Below are positions 39,285 to 48,439 of a stretch of DNA of 64,000 nucleotides, piece after piece. Positions within the stretch are counted from its first letter, which is position 1, and each line of letters opens with the position of its first letter. Origin of the DNA: an actinobacterium acMicro-4 (GTDB taxonomy: Bacteria; Actinomycetota; Actinomycetes; Actinomycetales; Microbacteriaceae). Position numbers and translations under genes: made by a program. The notes under the pieces are model-generated. The model was not told where the DNA came from. It worked only from the letters and a program-made list of their open reading frames with translations, and made no database searches. The stretch spans positions 1 through 64,000 of the forward strand of contig JNSD01000002.1 in NCBI GenBank assembly GCA_000754445.1, in the 5' to 3' direction.

Positions 39285-40652
39285 GTGGACACCAGTGAAA
39301 GCGCCGTTATCCCAGCACCCGGGGTAGTCGAAGGTTTGGACCATTGGCGTTCGTTGGCGATCAAGCAGCAACCCCAGTGGCCCGATACCGCTGCTGCCGC
39401 GGCGGTATCGAGAGAGCTTCAGAGCGTTCCACCCTTGGTTTTTGCCGGAGAAGTCGATCTTCTTCGTGAGCGCTTGGCGCGCGTTGCCAGTGGGAAAGCT
39501 TTCTTGCTTCAGGGTGGCGACTGCGCTGAGACTTTCCAGGGCGCCACCGCTGACAACATTAGGAATAGGGTCAAGACCATCCTGCAGATGGCAGTGGTGT
39601 TGACCTACGGCGCGTCGATGCCCATTGTGAAGATGGGCCGGATGGCTGGCCAGTTTGCCAAGCCACGCTCCAGTGACGATGAAACCAGAGATGGCGTGAC
39701 CCTTCCCGCGTACCGCGGCGACATCGTCAATGGCTATGACTTCACTGAGGAATCGAGAACCCCAAATCCGGCGCGAATGCTCCAGGGGTACCACACGGCT
39801 GCGTCCACTCTGAATCTGATTCGGGCGTTCACCCAGGGTGGCTTCGCTGATTTGCGCATGGTCCACAGTTGGAACAGAGGTTTTGCTGAGAACCCCGCCA
39901 ACGCGCGTTATGAAGGGCTCGCCAAAGAAATTGACCGCGCGATTCGTTTCATGGAGGCCGCTGGCGCTGATTTTGATGAACTGAAACGAGTCGAGTTCTA
40001 CGCCAGCCATGAGGGTCTGCTGATGGATTACGAACGTCCGTTGACCCGCATCGATTCACGGACGGGCACGCCCTATGTGACCTCCGGACACTTCCTGTGG
40101 ATTGGCGAGCGCACTCGTGAGATCGATGGCGCCCACGTTGATTTCTTCTCCCGAGTGCGCAATCCCATTGGGGTCAAGGTCGGTCCCTCAATGACGCCGG
40201 ATGCGCTAGAAGCCCTGATTGACAAGCTCGACCCAGCCCGTGAACCGGGCCGCCTGACGTTAATCACTCGTATGGGCGCCACTGCGATTCGCGATGCATT
40301 GCCACCGCTGTTGGATGCCACCAAGTCTCTGGAGGTGCAACCCGTGTGGGTGACGGACCCCATGCATGGCAACGGCATTACGACATCCACCGGATACAAG
40401 ACCCGTCGCTTCGATGATGTTGTCGATGAAGTCCAGGGCTTTTTCGAAGCGCACCGCCTAATCGGCACGCACCCCGGTGGCGTTCACGTTGAACTCACGG
40501 GTGACGATGTGACAGAGTGCCTCGGTGGCTCTCAACAGATTGATGAGCTGGGCCTTGAGAACAAGTACGAGTCTTTGTGTGACCCGAGGCTTAACCACCA
40601 GCAGTCACTGGAGCTTGCCTTCTTGGTTGCCGAAGAACTTACCAAGCCCTAG
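39285..40652 (+). CDS. aroG: 3-deoxy-7-phosphoheptulonate (DAHP) synthase, class II
   Basis: The 455-aa enzyme catalyses the first step of the shikimate pathway. It is of the plant-like class II type: FLLQGGDCAETFQG near 72, KMGRMAGQFAKPRS near 117, FYASHEGLLMDYE near 236 and DPMHGNGI near 360. In mycobacteria the homolog is also next to the pknL kinase, as here. A TAGGCT box lies about 32 nt upstream. Its stop overlaps the convergent kinase stop by 4 nt. Confidence 0.94.
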   Translation: MDTSESAVIPAPGVVEGLDHWRSLAIKQQPQWPDTAAAAAVSRELQSVPPLVFAGEVDLLRERLARVASGKAFLLQGGDCAETFQGATADNIRNRVKTILQMAVVLTYGASMPIVKMGRMAGQFAKPRSSDDETRDGVTLPAYRGDIVNGYDFTEESRTPNPARMLQGYHTAASTLNLIRAFTQGGFADLRMVHSWNRGFAENPANARYEGLAKEIDRAIRFMEAAGADFDELKRVEFYASHEGLLMDYERPLTRIDSRTGTPYVTSGHFLWIGERTREIDGAHVDFFSRVRNPIGVKVGPSMTPDALEALIDKLDPAREPGRLTLITRMGATAIRDALPPLLDATKSLEVQPVWVTDPMHGNGITTSTGYKTRRFDDVVDEVQGFFEAHRLIGTHPGGVHVELTGDDVTECLGGSQQIDELGLENKYESLCDPRLNHQQSLELAFLVAEELTKP

Positions 40653-42616
40653 ACGAAGCTGCGCAGGATGATGAGCGTCCCTGCGGGGACCTCTTGACCC
40701 ACCGAGGGGTCAACACTGGTGACTCGAGCGAAGGCCTTGGTCCAGTCTTCTTCGGGGAACTCTGATCTGACCTCAACGCGGAACCCCAGAGCTTCGAGTG
40801 TGCGTTTTGCTTCGGCAATGGTGTTGTCAATGACATCCGGGACCTCGATAAGTTCTGGACCACGGGACACCAGAAGCGTGAGGGTGTCGCCTGGCACAAC
40901 AATGCGGGTGTCCCGATCCAGAATCTTGACGACCGATCCTTCGGGGATTGTGTCGGAAAATTCACCATCTCCACCCACGATTCCCAGGAGGCCGATTTCT
41001 TGCAGCACGCGTCTCGCTTCGTCGGCAGAGAGCCCCGTAACATCGGGAATTGGTCCCGCAGACACCACCACGTTGAGAGTGCTGCCGGCCAAGACCTCCG
41101 TGCCGGCGCTCAACGCCACGCCCTCGGCGTTCGCAAGGCGCAGTATTGTTCCGGCGTCAACGAAGTCGTTGAATTCTTCACTGCTGGAACCAACAATGAG
41201 GTTGAGTGCTTCAAATTCGCTGGTCAGATCCTGCAGTGTTTTTCCGGTAACTGCTGGGACACTCACAGGACTCGGGCCCAAGGAGACAATGAGCCTCACG
41301 ACACTGCCCCGGTCCACTGACTCACCGGATGGAGGATTCGTGCCCTTAACGATTCCAGCGGGCAACACCAGGTCAAACTCCTCGAGGACTACCTCAGAGA
41401 CCTCAAGCTCCGCAGAAGTCAGGGTGGCGGTAGCTTCCTCGACACTCAGGCCGCCGACCTCGGGGATCTGGACGGCTCCGCTCACGCCACCCCACCACCA
41501 CGCTGCGGCCCCTCCACCAGTCACCACAGCAACGACGAGGAGTATGACAGCAGTGACTGTGCCAGCGCGGCCCCGACGATTCGCGGTCCGAATGGGCTGC
41601 TGGGGGGCCATGTCGACATCGTCCGGGGGAGGGACGACGGTTGGCTCCAATTCGTCAAACACAGCAGATCGAGGATCAAGAACCTCGGTCTCTTGCATGT
41701 CCAGGGTGGACATCCGCTGAGTCATGGCTACCGTGGCGTTGAGGGCCTGGGTTGCCTGGGTCAATGATTTAGGGCCCAGAAGTCGCTCTAATTCGACCAC
41801 GTGCTCGAGCAGCGCTCGCGCATGAGGGGGCCGGTCATCGGGGGAGCGCTCGCTGCACCACGCCACTACCTCATCGAATTGTGCAGGGATAGCTGGGTTC
41901 TTTGAGCTAGGAGTCGGGACAATATCGTTGGCGTGCTGGTAGGCGATGGTTACTGCTTGGTCGCCCTGGTAGGGCTGTTGGCCGGTGAGCATTTCGAACA
42001 TCATGATGCCGAGCGCGTAGATGTCGCTGCGCACATCGGCGATGCCACGGGAAATTAACTCTGGTGAGAGATAAGCGATGGTGCCAAGGAGCGCCTGTGA
42101 CGTCGCCGTATTGTGACTTGCAGCCCGTGCTAGGCCGAAGTCCGCAATCTTGATTCGCCCGTCATCTGCAAGCAAGACGTTCTCGGGCTTGAGATCGCGG
42201 TGGACAATTCCGGCGGAGTGTGCGGCATCCAGTCCGTACAGAATAGCCTTCACAATGTCGAGGGTTTGAGCCGGGGTGAGCGCGCCAAAATCGTTGAGCA
42301 ATTCGCGCAGTGTTATTCCTGGCAAGTACTCCATCACAATGAATGTGATGGCGCCGTCTTGCCCCTGGTCGAAAACATTAACAATGTTGGGGTGGGCAAG
42401 TCTGGCCGCCTGCCGCGCCTCTTGGATGAAGCGACGCGTGAAATCCTCATCCTCCGCCAGGTGCGGATGCATAATTTTGATTGCCACTGGCCGCTCAAGG
42501 CGTTGATCCATGGCCTCATAGACGGTCGCCATGCCACCTCTGGCAACGCGACGTTCAATGACGTAGCGGCTGTCGATTACCCGGCCGAGTAGCGGGTCAA
42601 TCGTGGGTGCGTCCAT
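40649..42616 (-). CDS. pknL: Ser/Thr protein kinase with four PASTA domains (PknL/PknB-like)
   Basis: The 655-aa kinase has a cytoplasmic catalytic domain (about 12-280) with RGGMATVYEA, VAIKIMH, HRDLKPENVLL, DFGLA and a linker, one TM (about 351-372), and four extracellular PASTA repeats to the C-terminus. PASTA repeats bind muropeptide or lipid II. The neighbourhood (class II DAHP synthase, Rv2175c-like protein, prenyl synthase) matches that of mycobacterial PknL, whose substrate is Rv2175c. The symbol is assigned from synteny; the family call is certain. Confidence 0.9.
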   Translation of the reverse strand: MDAPTIDPLLGRVIDSRYVIERRVARGGMATVYEAMDQRLERPVAIKIMHPHLAEDEDFTRRFIQEARQAARLAHPNIVNVFDQGQDGAITFIVMEYLPGITLRELLNDFGALTPAQTLDIVKAILYGLDAAHSAGIVHRDLKPENVLLADDGRIKIADFGLARAASHNTATSQALLGTIAYLSPELISRGIADVRSDIYALGIMMFEMLTGQQPYQGDQAVTIAYQHANDIVPTPSSKNPAIPAQFDEVVAWCSERSPDDRPPHARALLEHVVELERLLGPKSLTQATQALNATVAMTQRMSTLDMQETEVLDPRSAVFDELEPTVVPPPDDVDMAPQQPIRTANRRGRAGTVTAVILLVVAVVTGGGAAAWWWGGVSGAVQIPEVGGLSVEEATATLTSAELEVSEVVLEEFDLVLPAGIVKGTNPPSGESVDRGSVVRLIVSLGPSPVSVPAVTGKTLQDLTSEFEALNLIVGSSSEEFNDFVDAGTILRLANAEGVALSAGTEVLAGSTLNVVVSAGPIPDVTGLSADEARRVLQEIGLLGIVGGDGEFSDTIPEGSVVKILDRDTRIVVPGDTLTLLVSRGPELIEVPDVIDNTIAEAKRTLEALGFRVEVRSEFPEEDWTKAFARVTSVDPSVGQEVPAGTLIILRSFV

Positions 42617-42664
42617 TTAGCCGAGTGTAGGGCGGTATGGCCACCGATACGGGTTGCCACTCCA

Positions 42665-44068
42665 TTAGGTGAGTTCGTACAACCACGCCCAGGCGCTCGG
42701 CTCCCATTTTGCGTACGCCTTGGGGAACGCTGAAATTTGAACGCGTTGGGCAGCCTCGGTGAGTGTCATGCTCTGCCAGTTGGTGATATCCAACAGCCCG
42801 CGGGTCTTTCCCATATTAGGGTTCTGCGGGCCTCCAAAGAACAAGCGGGTTGCGTAGCCCGCATCCATAATCTGTTCAACGCTTCCCCATCCGCTGGAGG
42901 GACGCTGCTGGTAGAGACCTACCGAGTCGCGGTCACCCCAGTTGATGTTGCGAAGCGAGGATTCCTGCATCGCTGTTGCGAGAGCGATAACGATTCCGTA
43001 GTCGGGAACCCCCAGCTCGCGCCCTACCGAAATAATCACCTGCGCGTTGGCTCTGCGCTCATCATTGAGTGGCGTAATCGAACCGGCAACAGGTTGCCCC
43101 ACTCCGCCAGAGGCCGTCGCCTCTGGCGCCGGAGCTGGCGCGGGGTTTGCGGCTGGGGCTTCGGTTGCCAGCACTGCTGGCTTCTTTGGAACATGGACAA
43201 CGATTAATGCTGGCGCTTCAGCCAGAGGGAGGTCTGCGGCGTCGAATGGTACCCCCGTGGATGTGTCGGCCTGAGCGGACTCATCCGTTTCGCTATCGTT
43301 GCGCGTCGAAGCGCTCAGCACGGTTGGCGCGCTCGCAATGACCGGCATCGTGGTCGAAGCTCTCCGCTCCACAGTCGGGCGGGTGGTGCCTGGCACGCTC
43401 AGCATCTGACCGGCGTAGATCGTGGAGTCGGGCTGAAGGCCATTGTGGGCGGTGAGTGCTTCAGCCGAGATTCCCAAACGTCCGGCAATCGTGGTCACGG
43501 TGTCACCCGGGGACACAACATATCCCCCAGCGGCAAGACGGGCTGGAGATCCGGCGCGCTTCTTGGTGGGCTCGGGGCTCAGCTTTAGAATCTGCCCCTC
43601 GTGCACGAGGGAGTTCCAACTCAGACCGTTGAGAGTCAATATGGCAGGGGTGGGAAGCTCAAACGCTTCAGCAATCGAGGAGACCGTGTCGCCCGCCTTG
43701 ACGGTGTAGGTGGCGGGGAGATCTGGTCGAAGGGCGGCGATGATGGAATGCGCTATTGGCAGCATTGCGTGGCTTAATCGCTGGGCGAGGCCGGGGCGCG
43801 TGTCGTCACGGGCATTGCCTGGCTGGAGGGCCGTCATCTCGGTGCCCGTCGCGGTCGGGCCAGCGGGCGCGACACCCACGCCGGCTGCCAAAGTTCCGGT
43901 CATCAAAAACGGCAAGCTGCCGAAAAGAGTCTTACGAATCCCGCCCGAGGTTTTTACCGACGCACGGTCAAAGCGTTGCCTTCGCGGGGTGAGACCCGAC
44001 AACACAACGTACTCCAGGGAATCCACGGGCGCCTCGGCGCTGCGGGGGGAGTGGTCTGCGTCAGGCAT
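42665..44068 (-). CDS. Secreted LysM protein with transglycosylase-like C-terminal domain
   Basis: The 467-aa protein has a basic N-terminus and a hydrophobic export segment (about 45-70). LysM 1 (YTVKAGDTVSSIAEAFELPT, about 120-163) and LysM 2 (YVVSPGDTVTTIAGRLGISA, about 182-228) bind peptidoglycan. A low-complexity Pro/Ala/Thr linker precedes a C-terminal domain with VGLYQQRPSSGWGSVEQIMD, as in actinobacterial lytic-transglycosylase-like proteins. It acts in wall remodelling. Divergent from the Rv2175c-like gene. Confidence 0.85.
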   Translation of the reverse strand: MPDADHSPRSAEAPVDSLEYVVLSGLTPRRQRFDRASVKTSGGIRKTLFGSLPFLMTGTLAAGVGVAPAGPTATGTEMTALQPGNARDDTRPGLAQRLSHAMLPIAHSIIAALRPDLPATYTVKAGDTVSSIAEAFELPTPAILTLNGLSWNSLVHEGQILKLSPEPTKKRAGSPARLAAGGYVVSPGDTVTTIAGRLGISAEALTAHNGLQPDSTIYAGQMLSVPGTTRPTVERRASTTMPVIASAPTVLSASTRNDSETDESAQADTSTGVPFDAADLPLAEAPALIVVHVPKKPAVLATEAPAANPAPAPAPEATASGGVGQPVAGSITPLNDERRANAQVIISVGRELGVPDYGIVIALATAMQESSLRNINWGDRDSVGLYQQRPSSGWGSVEQIMDAGYATRLFFGGPQNPNMGKTRGLLDITNWQSMTLTEAAQRVQISAFPKAYAKWEPSAWAWLYELT

Positions 44069-44255
44069 GGCTCTTATCGTCGCGTGAAAGGGGCGTTATC
44101 GCCGGGGGGCGCTCCGTATCTACGCTGTCACAGGTTTAGAGTCGAGTCAACCATTGTGACGTGTGTGGTTGCAGTTTACATATTCGTAACATAACGTGAA
44201 GGGCTCTGACGACTGCCCGGTATCGCTTGGCCCCGGGGCATGGCACTCTAGAGAT

Positions 44256-44597
44256 GTGACAGATCAGATCGACGCGGTGTGGCTCACCGTCCCCGAGGTG
44301 TGCGAGCGGCTCGGGCTTACTCCTGGCAAAGTGCACCGGCTTGTCGAAGATCGCGCTCTGCTCGGAACCAAAATTGAGGGCATCTTTAGGATTCCCGAGG
44401 TTTTCCTTGATGGCGGAGAGCCTCTCAAGGATCTGCGGGGCACGGTCGTTGTGCTTCTCGATGGTGGTTTTACTGATGATGATGCGACCCGGTGGTTGCT
44501 AGAGCACAACGACGCACTGGCTGTGGCGCCGATTGACGCTTTGCGCTCTGGGCGCAAGAGCGAAGTCCGCAGGCTTGCTCAGACCCTCGCGCTGTAG
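44256..44597 (+). CDS. Rv2175c-like winged-helix DNA-binding protein
   Basis: GTG 44256 gives 113 aa; the track's 133-aa version has an unlikely N-terminus. The core VWLTVPEVCERLGLTPGKVHRLVEDRALLGT is a helix-turn-helix like that of M. tuberculosis Rv2175c, a DNA-binding substrate of PknL. The C-terminal part (WLLEHNDALAVAPIDALRSGRKSEVRRLAQ) is the conserved partner domain. No Thr is present in the first 8 residues except Thr2, so phosphorylation as in Rv2175c is uncertain. Confidence 0.82.
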   Translation: MTDQIDAVWLTVPEVCERLGLTPGKVHRLVEDRALLGTKIEGIFRIPEVFLDGGEPLKDLRGTVVVLLDGGFTDDDATRWLLEHNDALAVAPIDALRSGRKSEVRRLAQTLAL

Positions 44598-44607
44598 TCG
44601 GAAGGCA

Positions 44608-45723
44608 CTAGGCCTGACGTTGAGTCACGGCTTCGGCAAGCCGGGTAAGTTCTGCTGTGGCACCGGGTGACCAGTGGGCCCCGCGCAAAGCATCCATGGC
44701 CTGGCTGACATAGTCCGAGATCATGGCCTCAATCTTCTCGAGCGCACCTGTTGCCTGGAGCGTCTCTTGCATGACTTCGATTTGCTCGCCGGAGAGAGAG
44801 CGGTCACCCAGCATTTCGTTGAAAACTGTCTTTGCTCCGGTGGGCATTGCCGCTTCAGCGAGCGCAATGAGCACGGTGCGCTTGCCCTCACGCAAATCAT
44901 CACCGGAGGGTTTGCCGGTGACCTCTGAGTTACCAAACACTCCAAGAACGTCATCGCGCAGCTGGAACGCTATACCCAGAGGCAAACCGAACGCGCTCAA
45001 GGCACCGAGTTTCGAGGTACTGGCACCGGCGAGCGACGCTCCAATCAGTAAAGGGGCCTCCATGCTGTATTTCGCTGATTTGTAGGTGACTACCCTGAGC
45101 GCGCGTTCGAGGCGCTCTGCCTGGCTCGAGTGCAGCCAGGCCGCCTCTTCGTGGATGTCTAGGTACTGACCGACCGTGACTTCTTGGCGCATCCTGGAGA
45201 ATTCTGCACGTGTAGCCAGCGTGATTGCCGGGGAGTCGATCGCGGCAAGGGCTTGGTTCAGAAGGTCGTCACTCCAGGCCAAGAGAAGATCGCCAACCAG
45301 CAATGCTGTTGATTGCCCGAAGTGTTCCGAGCCTCCTGCATAGGAGCGCTCCCGGTGAATAGTCTCGAAGGCGCGGTGCGCCGCGGGCTTGCCACGTCTG
45401 GTATCGGAATTGTCCATGATGTCGTCGTGCACGAGAGCCGCGGCATGGAAAACCTCGAGCGATAGTGCCAGTGAAATAACGGCGTCGAGATCATCGACGG
45501 TTTCAGCACCCAAGCCTGGGTCAAGTTCGCTCGTACTACCTGCGCGCCAACCCCAATAGCAAAAGCGAGCACGGAAGCGTTTGCCCGTAGCCAACATGCC
45601 TCGGGTGTACTCCATGATGTGCAGCAGGTCGGGGGAGATGGCCTCGAGCTCACTAGCGCGGGAATCCAGGAAACTGGCGAGGCGAGTGTCGACAAGGTCG
45701 ACAAGCTTGATCGGCTCTGACAC
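44608..45723 (-). CDS. idsA: Polyprenyl (geranylgeranyl/farnesyl) diphosphate synthase, IdsA-like
   Basis: The 371-aa trans-prenyltransferase has the first aspartate-rich motif DDIMDNSDTRRGKPAAH near residue 99 and the second in FQLRDDVLGVFG near 256. It condenses IPP with allylic diphosphates to supply isoprenoid precursors. GTG start with TAGGCT exactly 6 nt upstream, so leaderless. Synteny with Rv2173 (idsA2) supports the name. Confidence 0.88.
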   Translation of the reverse strand: MSEPIKLVDLVDTRLASFLDSRASELEAISPDLLHIMEYTRGMLATGKRFRARFCYWGWRAGSTSELDPGLGAETVDDLDAVISLALSLEVFHAAALVHDDIMDNSDTRRGKPAAHRAFETIHRERSYAGGSEHFGQSTALLVGDLLLAWSDDLLNQALAAIDSPAITLATRAEFSRMRQEVTVGQYLDIHEEAAWLHSSQAERLERALRVVTYKSAKYSMEAPLLIGASLAGASTSKLGALSAFGLPLGIAFQLRDDVLGVFGNSEVTGKPSGDDLREGKRTVLIALAEAAMPTGAKTVFNEMLGDRSLSGEQIEVMQETLQATGALEKIEAMISDYVSQAMDALRGAHWSPGATAELTRLAEAVTQRQA

Positions 45724-45791
45724 AGACCTAGCCTATCCTCAGGAAAACTGCGTACACTCATAGTTACTTGAATACACGCCTGGAGGCGACT

Positions 45792-46166
45792 ATGGCACTG
45801 TCTGAACGTGAGCAGCGTCTGCTCGAAGAGATGGAGCGCAACCTCTATAACAATGAGGCTGACGTCGTGACGACCCTCGGCGTGTCCAGAAACCTCAACT
45901 ATCGAGCGGTGGCCATCGGTGCCATTGTCGCTCTGGGTGGGCTCATCACCATGCTCCTCGGTGTCAATTCTGATCTCACCGTCGTGGGCATCGTCGGTTT
46001 TGCAATCATGTTCACCGGGGTGATGGTGGCAGTTGCTATCCCGGGTAAGCCAGTCGAGGGCCGCTCCGGTTCTCCTGCGCGTAAATCGCCATCTGGCTCG
46101 GGCGGGAGTTTCATGGATCAGATGAACCAGCGGTGGGAGCGCCGTAACAACGGCGAACCTCTTTAA
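45792..46166 (+). CDS. DUF3040 membrane protein
   Basis: The 124-aa protein starts MALSEREQRLLEEMERNLYN, the family hallmark, and has two TM segments (about 45-62, 68-85) and a Gly/Ser/Arg-rich C-terminus. ATG 45792 follows CTGGAGGCGACT. DUF3040 genes lie just upstream of mraZ in many actinobacteria. Function unknown. Confidence 0.87.
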   Translation: MALSEREQRLLEEMERNLYNNEADVVTTLGVSRNLNYRAVAIGAIVALGGLITMLLGVNSDLTVVGIVGFAIMFTGVMVAVAIPGKPVEGRSGSPARKSPSGSGGSFMDQMNQRWERRNNGEPL

Positions 46167-46206
46167 GTCCCCAGTGGAGGGATAGAGCCCTCCACTTGAG
46201 TGTTCG

Positions 46207-46232
46207 AAAAACCGGCCTTCGGGCCGGTTTTT
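46207..46232. terminator. Intrinsic terminator after DUF3040
   Basis: AAAACCGGCC-TTCG-GGCCGGTTTT is a perfect GC-rich hairpin with a TTCG tetraloop and T-tract on both strands. It isolates the dcw operon from upstream transcription. Confidence 0.85.
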
Positions 46233-46307
46233 GTCGTTAAAGCCCGGCATTACAGCGATGTGGGCGTGGAGACACGTGCGCAAACTTTTCCAAAAAAAGG
46301 CACAAAG

Positions 46308-46342
46308 TGGTGAATTTTGGAGCAAAGTGGAGTAGAGTGGTG
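46308..46342 (+). promoter_or_regulatory. MraZ operator: four TGGWG repeats at 10-bp spacing
   Basis: TGGTG, TGGAG, TGGAG and TGGTG start at 46308, 46318, 46328 and 46338, exactly 10 bp apart and 42-76 nt before mraZ. MraZ proteins bind arrays of short G-rich direct repeats with 10-bp period and repress their own dcw operon. Most likely the autoregulatory operator. Confidence 0.75.
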
Positions 46343-46383
46343 CGCATCCTCAAGTACGGCCGGATACGAAAGGAGGGGCTGGT

Positions 46384-46815
46384 ATGTTCCTGGGCACCCA
46401 CGCCCCCAAGCTCGACGACAAGGGTCGAGTCATCCTTCCGGCACGATTCCGCGACGAACTCGCCAACGGTTTGGTTCTTACCAGGGGTCAAGAGAGATGC
46501 ATCTACGTCTTCACCAGCAAAGACTTCGACGCCCACGTTGAGCGCCTGCGAGAGGCTCCACTAACCAGCAAGGCTGGGCGCGACTTTCTTCGACTCTTTC
46601 TCTCGGGGGCGAGTTTTGAAATTCCGGACAAGCAGAACCGTGTGACCATTCCTCCGGCCTTGCGCGACTATGCCGGCTTGGAGCGCGACCTCACGGTCAT
46701 CGGTGCGGGTAACCGCGCCGAGATCTGGTCGGGGGCCGCATGGCAGTCCTACTACGAAGACCGCGAGCAAGCTTTCTCCGAAACCGAGGAGGAGGTGATT
46801 CCGGGACTCCTCTAG
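46384..46815 (+). CDS. mraZ: Transcriptional regulator MraZ
   Basis: The 143-aa protein has two SpoVT/AbrB-like domains, [17 protein letters not shown] near 11 and [19 protein letters not shown] near 82. It starts the dcw cluster. ATG 46384 is preceded by AAAGGAGGGG. It acts on the repeats described above. Confidence 0.94.
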   Translation: MFLGTHAPKLDDKGRVILPARFRDELANGLVLTRGQERCIYVFTSKDFDAHVERLREAPLTSKAGRDFLRLFLSGASFEIPDKQNRVTIPPALRDYAGLERDLTVIGAGNRAEIWSGAAWQSYYEDREQAFSETEEEVIPGLL

Positions 46816-46923
46816 CTCCGATTTTTCGACTCCCCTCCGTTGGCCCCTGGGACACCTTCCCCGGCTCCAGGTTCATCACACGGATGGGAATCCGAAAACC
46901 GGATCTGGTGGACAGGGCACATC

Positions 46924-47883
46924 ATGATCGCCACCTATCACCACATCCCAGTCCTGCGCGAGCGCGCTCGTGAACTCTTAGCGCCGGCACTTGGTGGCGC
47001 ATCGCCGCTGCTGGTCGATGCGACGCTCGGGCTCAGCGGCCACACCGAATCGTTCCTGGAGGCCCTCCCTCGCCTGCGGGTGCTGGGTATAGATCGCGAC
47101 CAGGAAGCTCTCGAGTACTCGAGGACTCGTCTTGCCCCCTACGCAAGCCGGGTGAGCTTTGCTAAGGCACGCTACGACGAACTCGGTCGCGTGCTCGATG
47201 AACTCTTCCCCGGGCAAGAACCGGATGCGTTTCTTTTCGACCTTGGCGTCTCGTCCTTGCACTTGGATAAGCCAGAGCGGGGATTCTCATACTCCGTGGA
47301 CGCCCCGCTGGACATGCGCATGGACACCAGCGATGAGCTGAGCGCGGCTGACGTGCTTGCCCAGTACGACAAGCGCCAGCTCGCAGATATTTTCCGTCGC
47401 TATGGCGATGAGAAGTTGGCAGCCCGATATGCCGCGGCCATTATCGATGCCCGCGCCATCGAGCCGTTGCTTCGAACGAGCCAGCTAGTAGATGTTCTAC
47501 AGCGCGCAACTCCCTACGCCCTCAAGGACAAGGGCCACCCGGCCAAGCGTGTTTTTCAAGCGCTTCGGATTGAAGTCAACCGTGAGCTCGACTCTTGGGC
47601 CACCGCGTTGCCCCAGGCCCTCGACCGCCTCGCTGTGGGCGGGCGCATCGTCGTGATGTCGTATCAGTCCGGGGAGGACCGACTCACCAAACAAGAGCTC
47701 CACCGTCGCTGTCACACCACGGCTCCTCTCGGGCTTCCTCGAGAACTCCCCGAGCACCGTGCACAGTTCACCGAACTTGTCCGCGGTGCCGAGATGGCAA
47801 CCCCTGAAGAAGTAATAACTAACCCTCGCTCAGCATCGGTTCGCCTTCGGGCAGCCGAAAAACTTAGAAAGGTGACCCAATGA
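46924..47883 (+). CDS. rsmH: 16S rRNA (cytosine1402-N4) methyltransferase RsmH
   Basis: ATG 46924 gives 319 aa starting MIATYHHIPVLRERARELL; the track's 46840 start lacks homology. The SAM motif is VDATLGLSGHTESFLEALP. DLGVSSLHLDKPERGFSYS and APLDMRMDT are conserved. It modifies C1402 of 16S rRNA in the P site. The canonical GGHS has become LSGHT, a mild deviation. Overlaps ftsL by ATGA. Confidence 0.92.
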   Translation: MIATYHHIPVLRERARELLAPALGGASPLLVDATLGLSGHTESFLEALPRLRVLGIDRDQEALEYSRTRLAPYASRVSFAKARYDELGRVLDELFPGQEPDAFLFDLGVSSLHLDKPERGFSYSVDAPLDMRMDTSDELSAADVLAQYDKRQLADIFRRYGDEKLAARYAAAIIDARAIEPLLRTSQLVDVLQRATPYALKDKGHPAKRVFQALRIEVNRELDSWATALPQALDRLAVGGRIVVMSYQSGEDRLTKQELHRRCHTTAPLGLPRELPEHRAQFTELVRGAEMATPEEVITNPRSASVRLRAAEKLRKVTQ

Positions 47884-48437
47884 GCGTCCTCACGGTTAAG
47901 GCAACCTCCAAGGCTCGAGAGTCGGTGGCGACACTGGTGGGGATTTTCGCAATCCTCGCGGTGCAACTCATCCTCTCCATAGCACTCTCTGGTGGCGCCT
48001 ATGAGATTGCGTCCCTCAAGGGTGAAATGCGTAACACCGAGCAGAAACGTCAGATGGTGGCAGAGGACATCAACGCTCTGATTGCTCCCGACACTCTCGC
48101 CGGCCTTGCCACCTCGATGGGGATGGTTGCCGACAACAACCCCGCGTATTTGCGTCTGTCTGATTCCAGCGTCGTCGGCGAAGCTCAACCCGCTACCGCC
48201 GATTCTGGCCAAGCGGTATACCCGGTGACTGCTGGCAGCGAAGACGTTACCCCGCCAGCGATCATTGCTGCGGTCTACGAATCCTTAACCTCACCTCAGG
48301 AAATCAGCCCCGAGGTGCCCACAAAACCCGTCTCCACCCAAGCCCCGGTGGCAACACCGGTTGCGCCAAGCGAACCCACCCCGGCTCCCACCGCCCCGCG
48401 ATTTGGCGGCTCGATTCCCTCACCGACCACTAGGTAA
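47880..48437 (+). CDS. ftsL: FtsL-like cell division protein
   Basis: The 185-aa single-pass protein has a cytoplasmic N-terminus, TM about 20-42 (LVGIFAILAVQLILSIALSG), and a short coiled coil (LKGEMRNTEQKRQMVAEDIN). A Pro/Thr/Ala-rich tail follows. FtsL sits between rsmH and ftsI in all dcw clusters and forms the FtsQLB complex. Sequence identity to named FtsLs is weak as usual. Confidence 0.8.
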   Translation: MSVLTVKATSKARESVATLVGIFAILAVQLILSIALSGGAYEIASLKGEMRNTEQKRQMVAEDINALIAPDTLAGLATSMGMVADNNPAYLRLSDSSVVGEAQPATADSGQAVYPVTAGSEDVTPPAIIAAVYESLTSPQEISPEVPTKPVSTQAPVATPVAPSEPTPAPTAPRFGGSIPSPTTR

Positions 48438-48439
48438 CT

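Noticed and set aside
44069-44255. c-di-AMP (ydaO) riboswitch upstream of the LysM gene
   Set aside because: Such switches precede similar wall-enzyme genes in other actinobacteria, but its conserved motifs were not recognised here.
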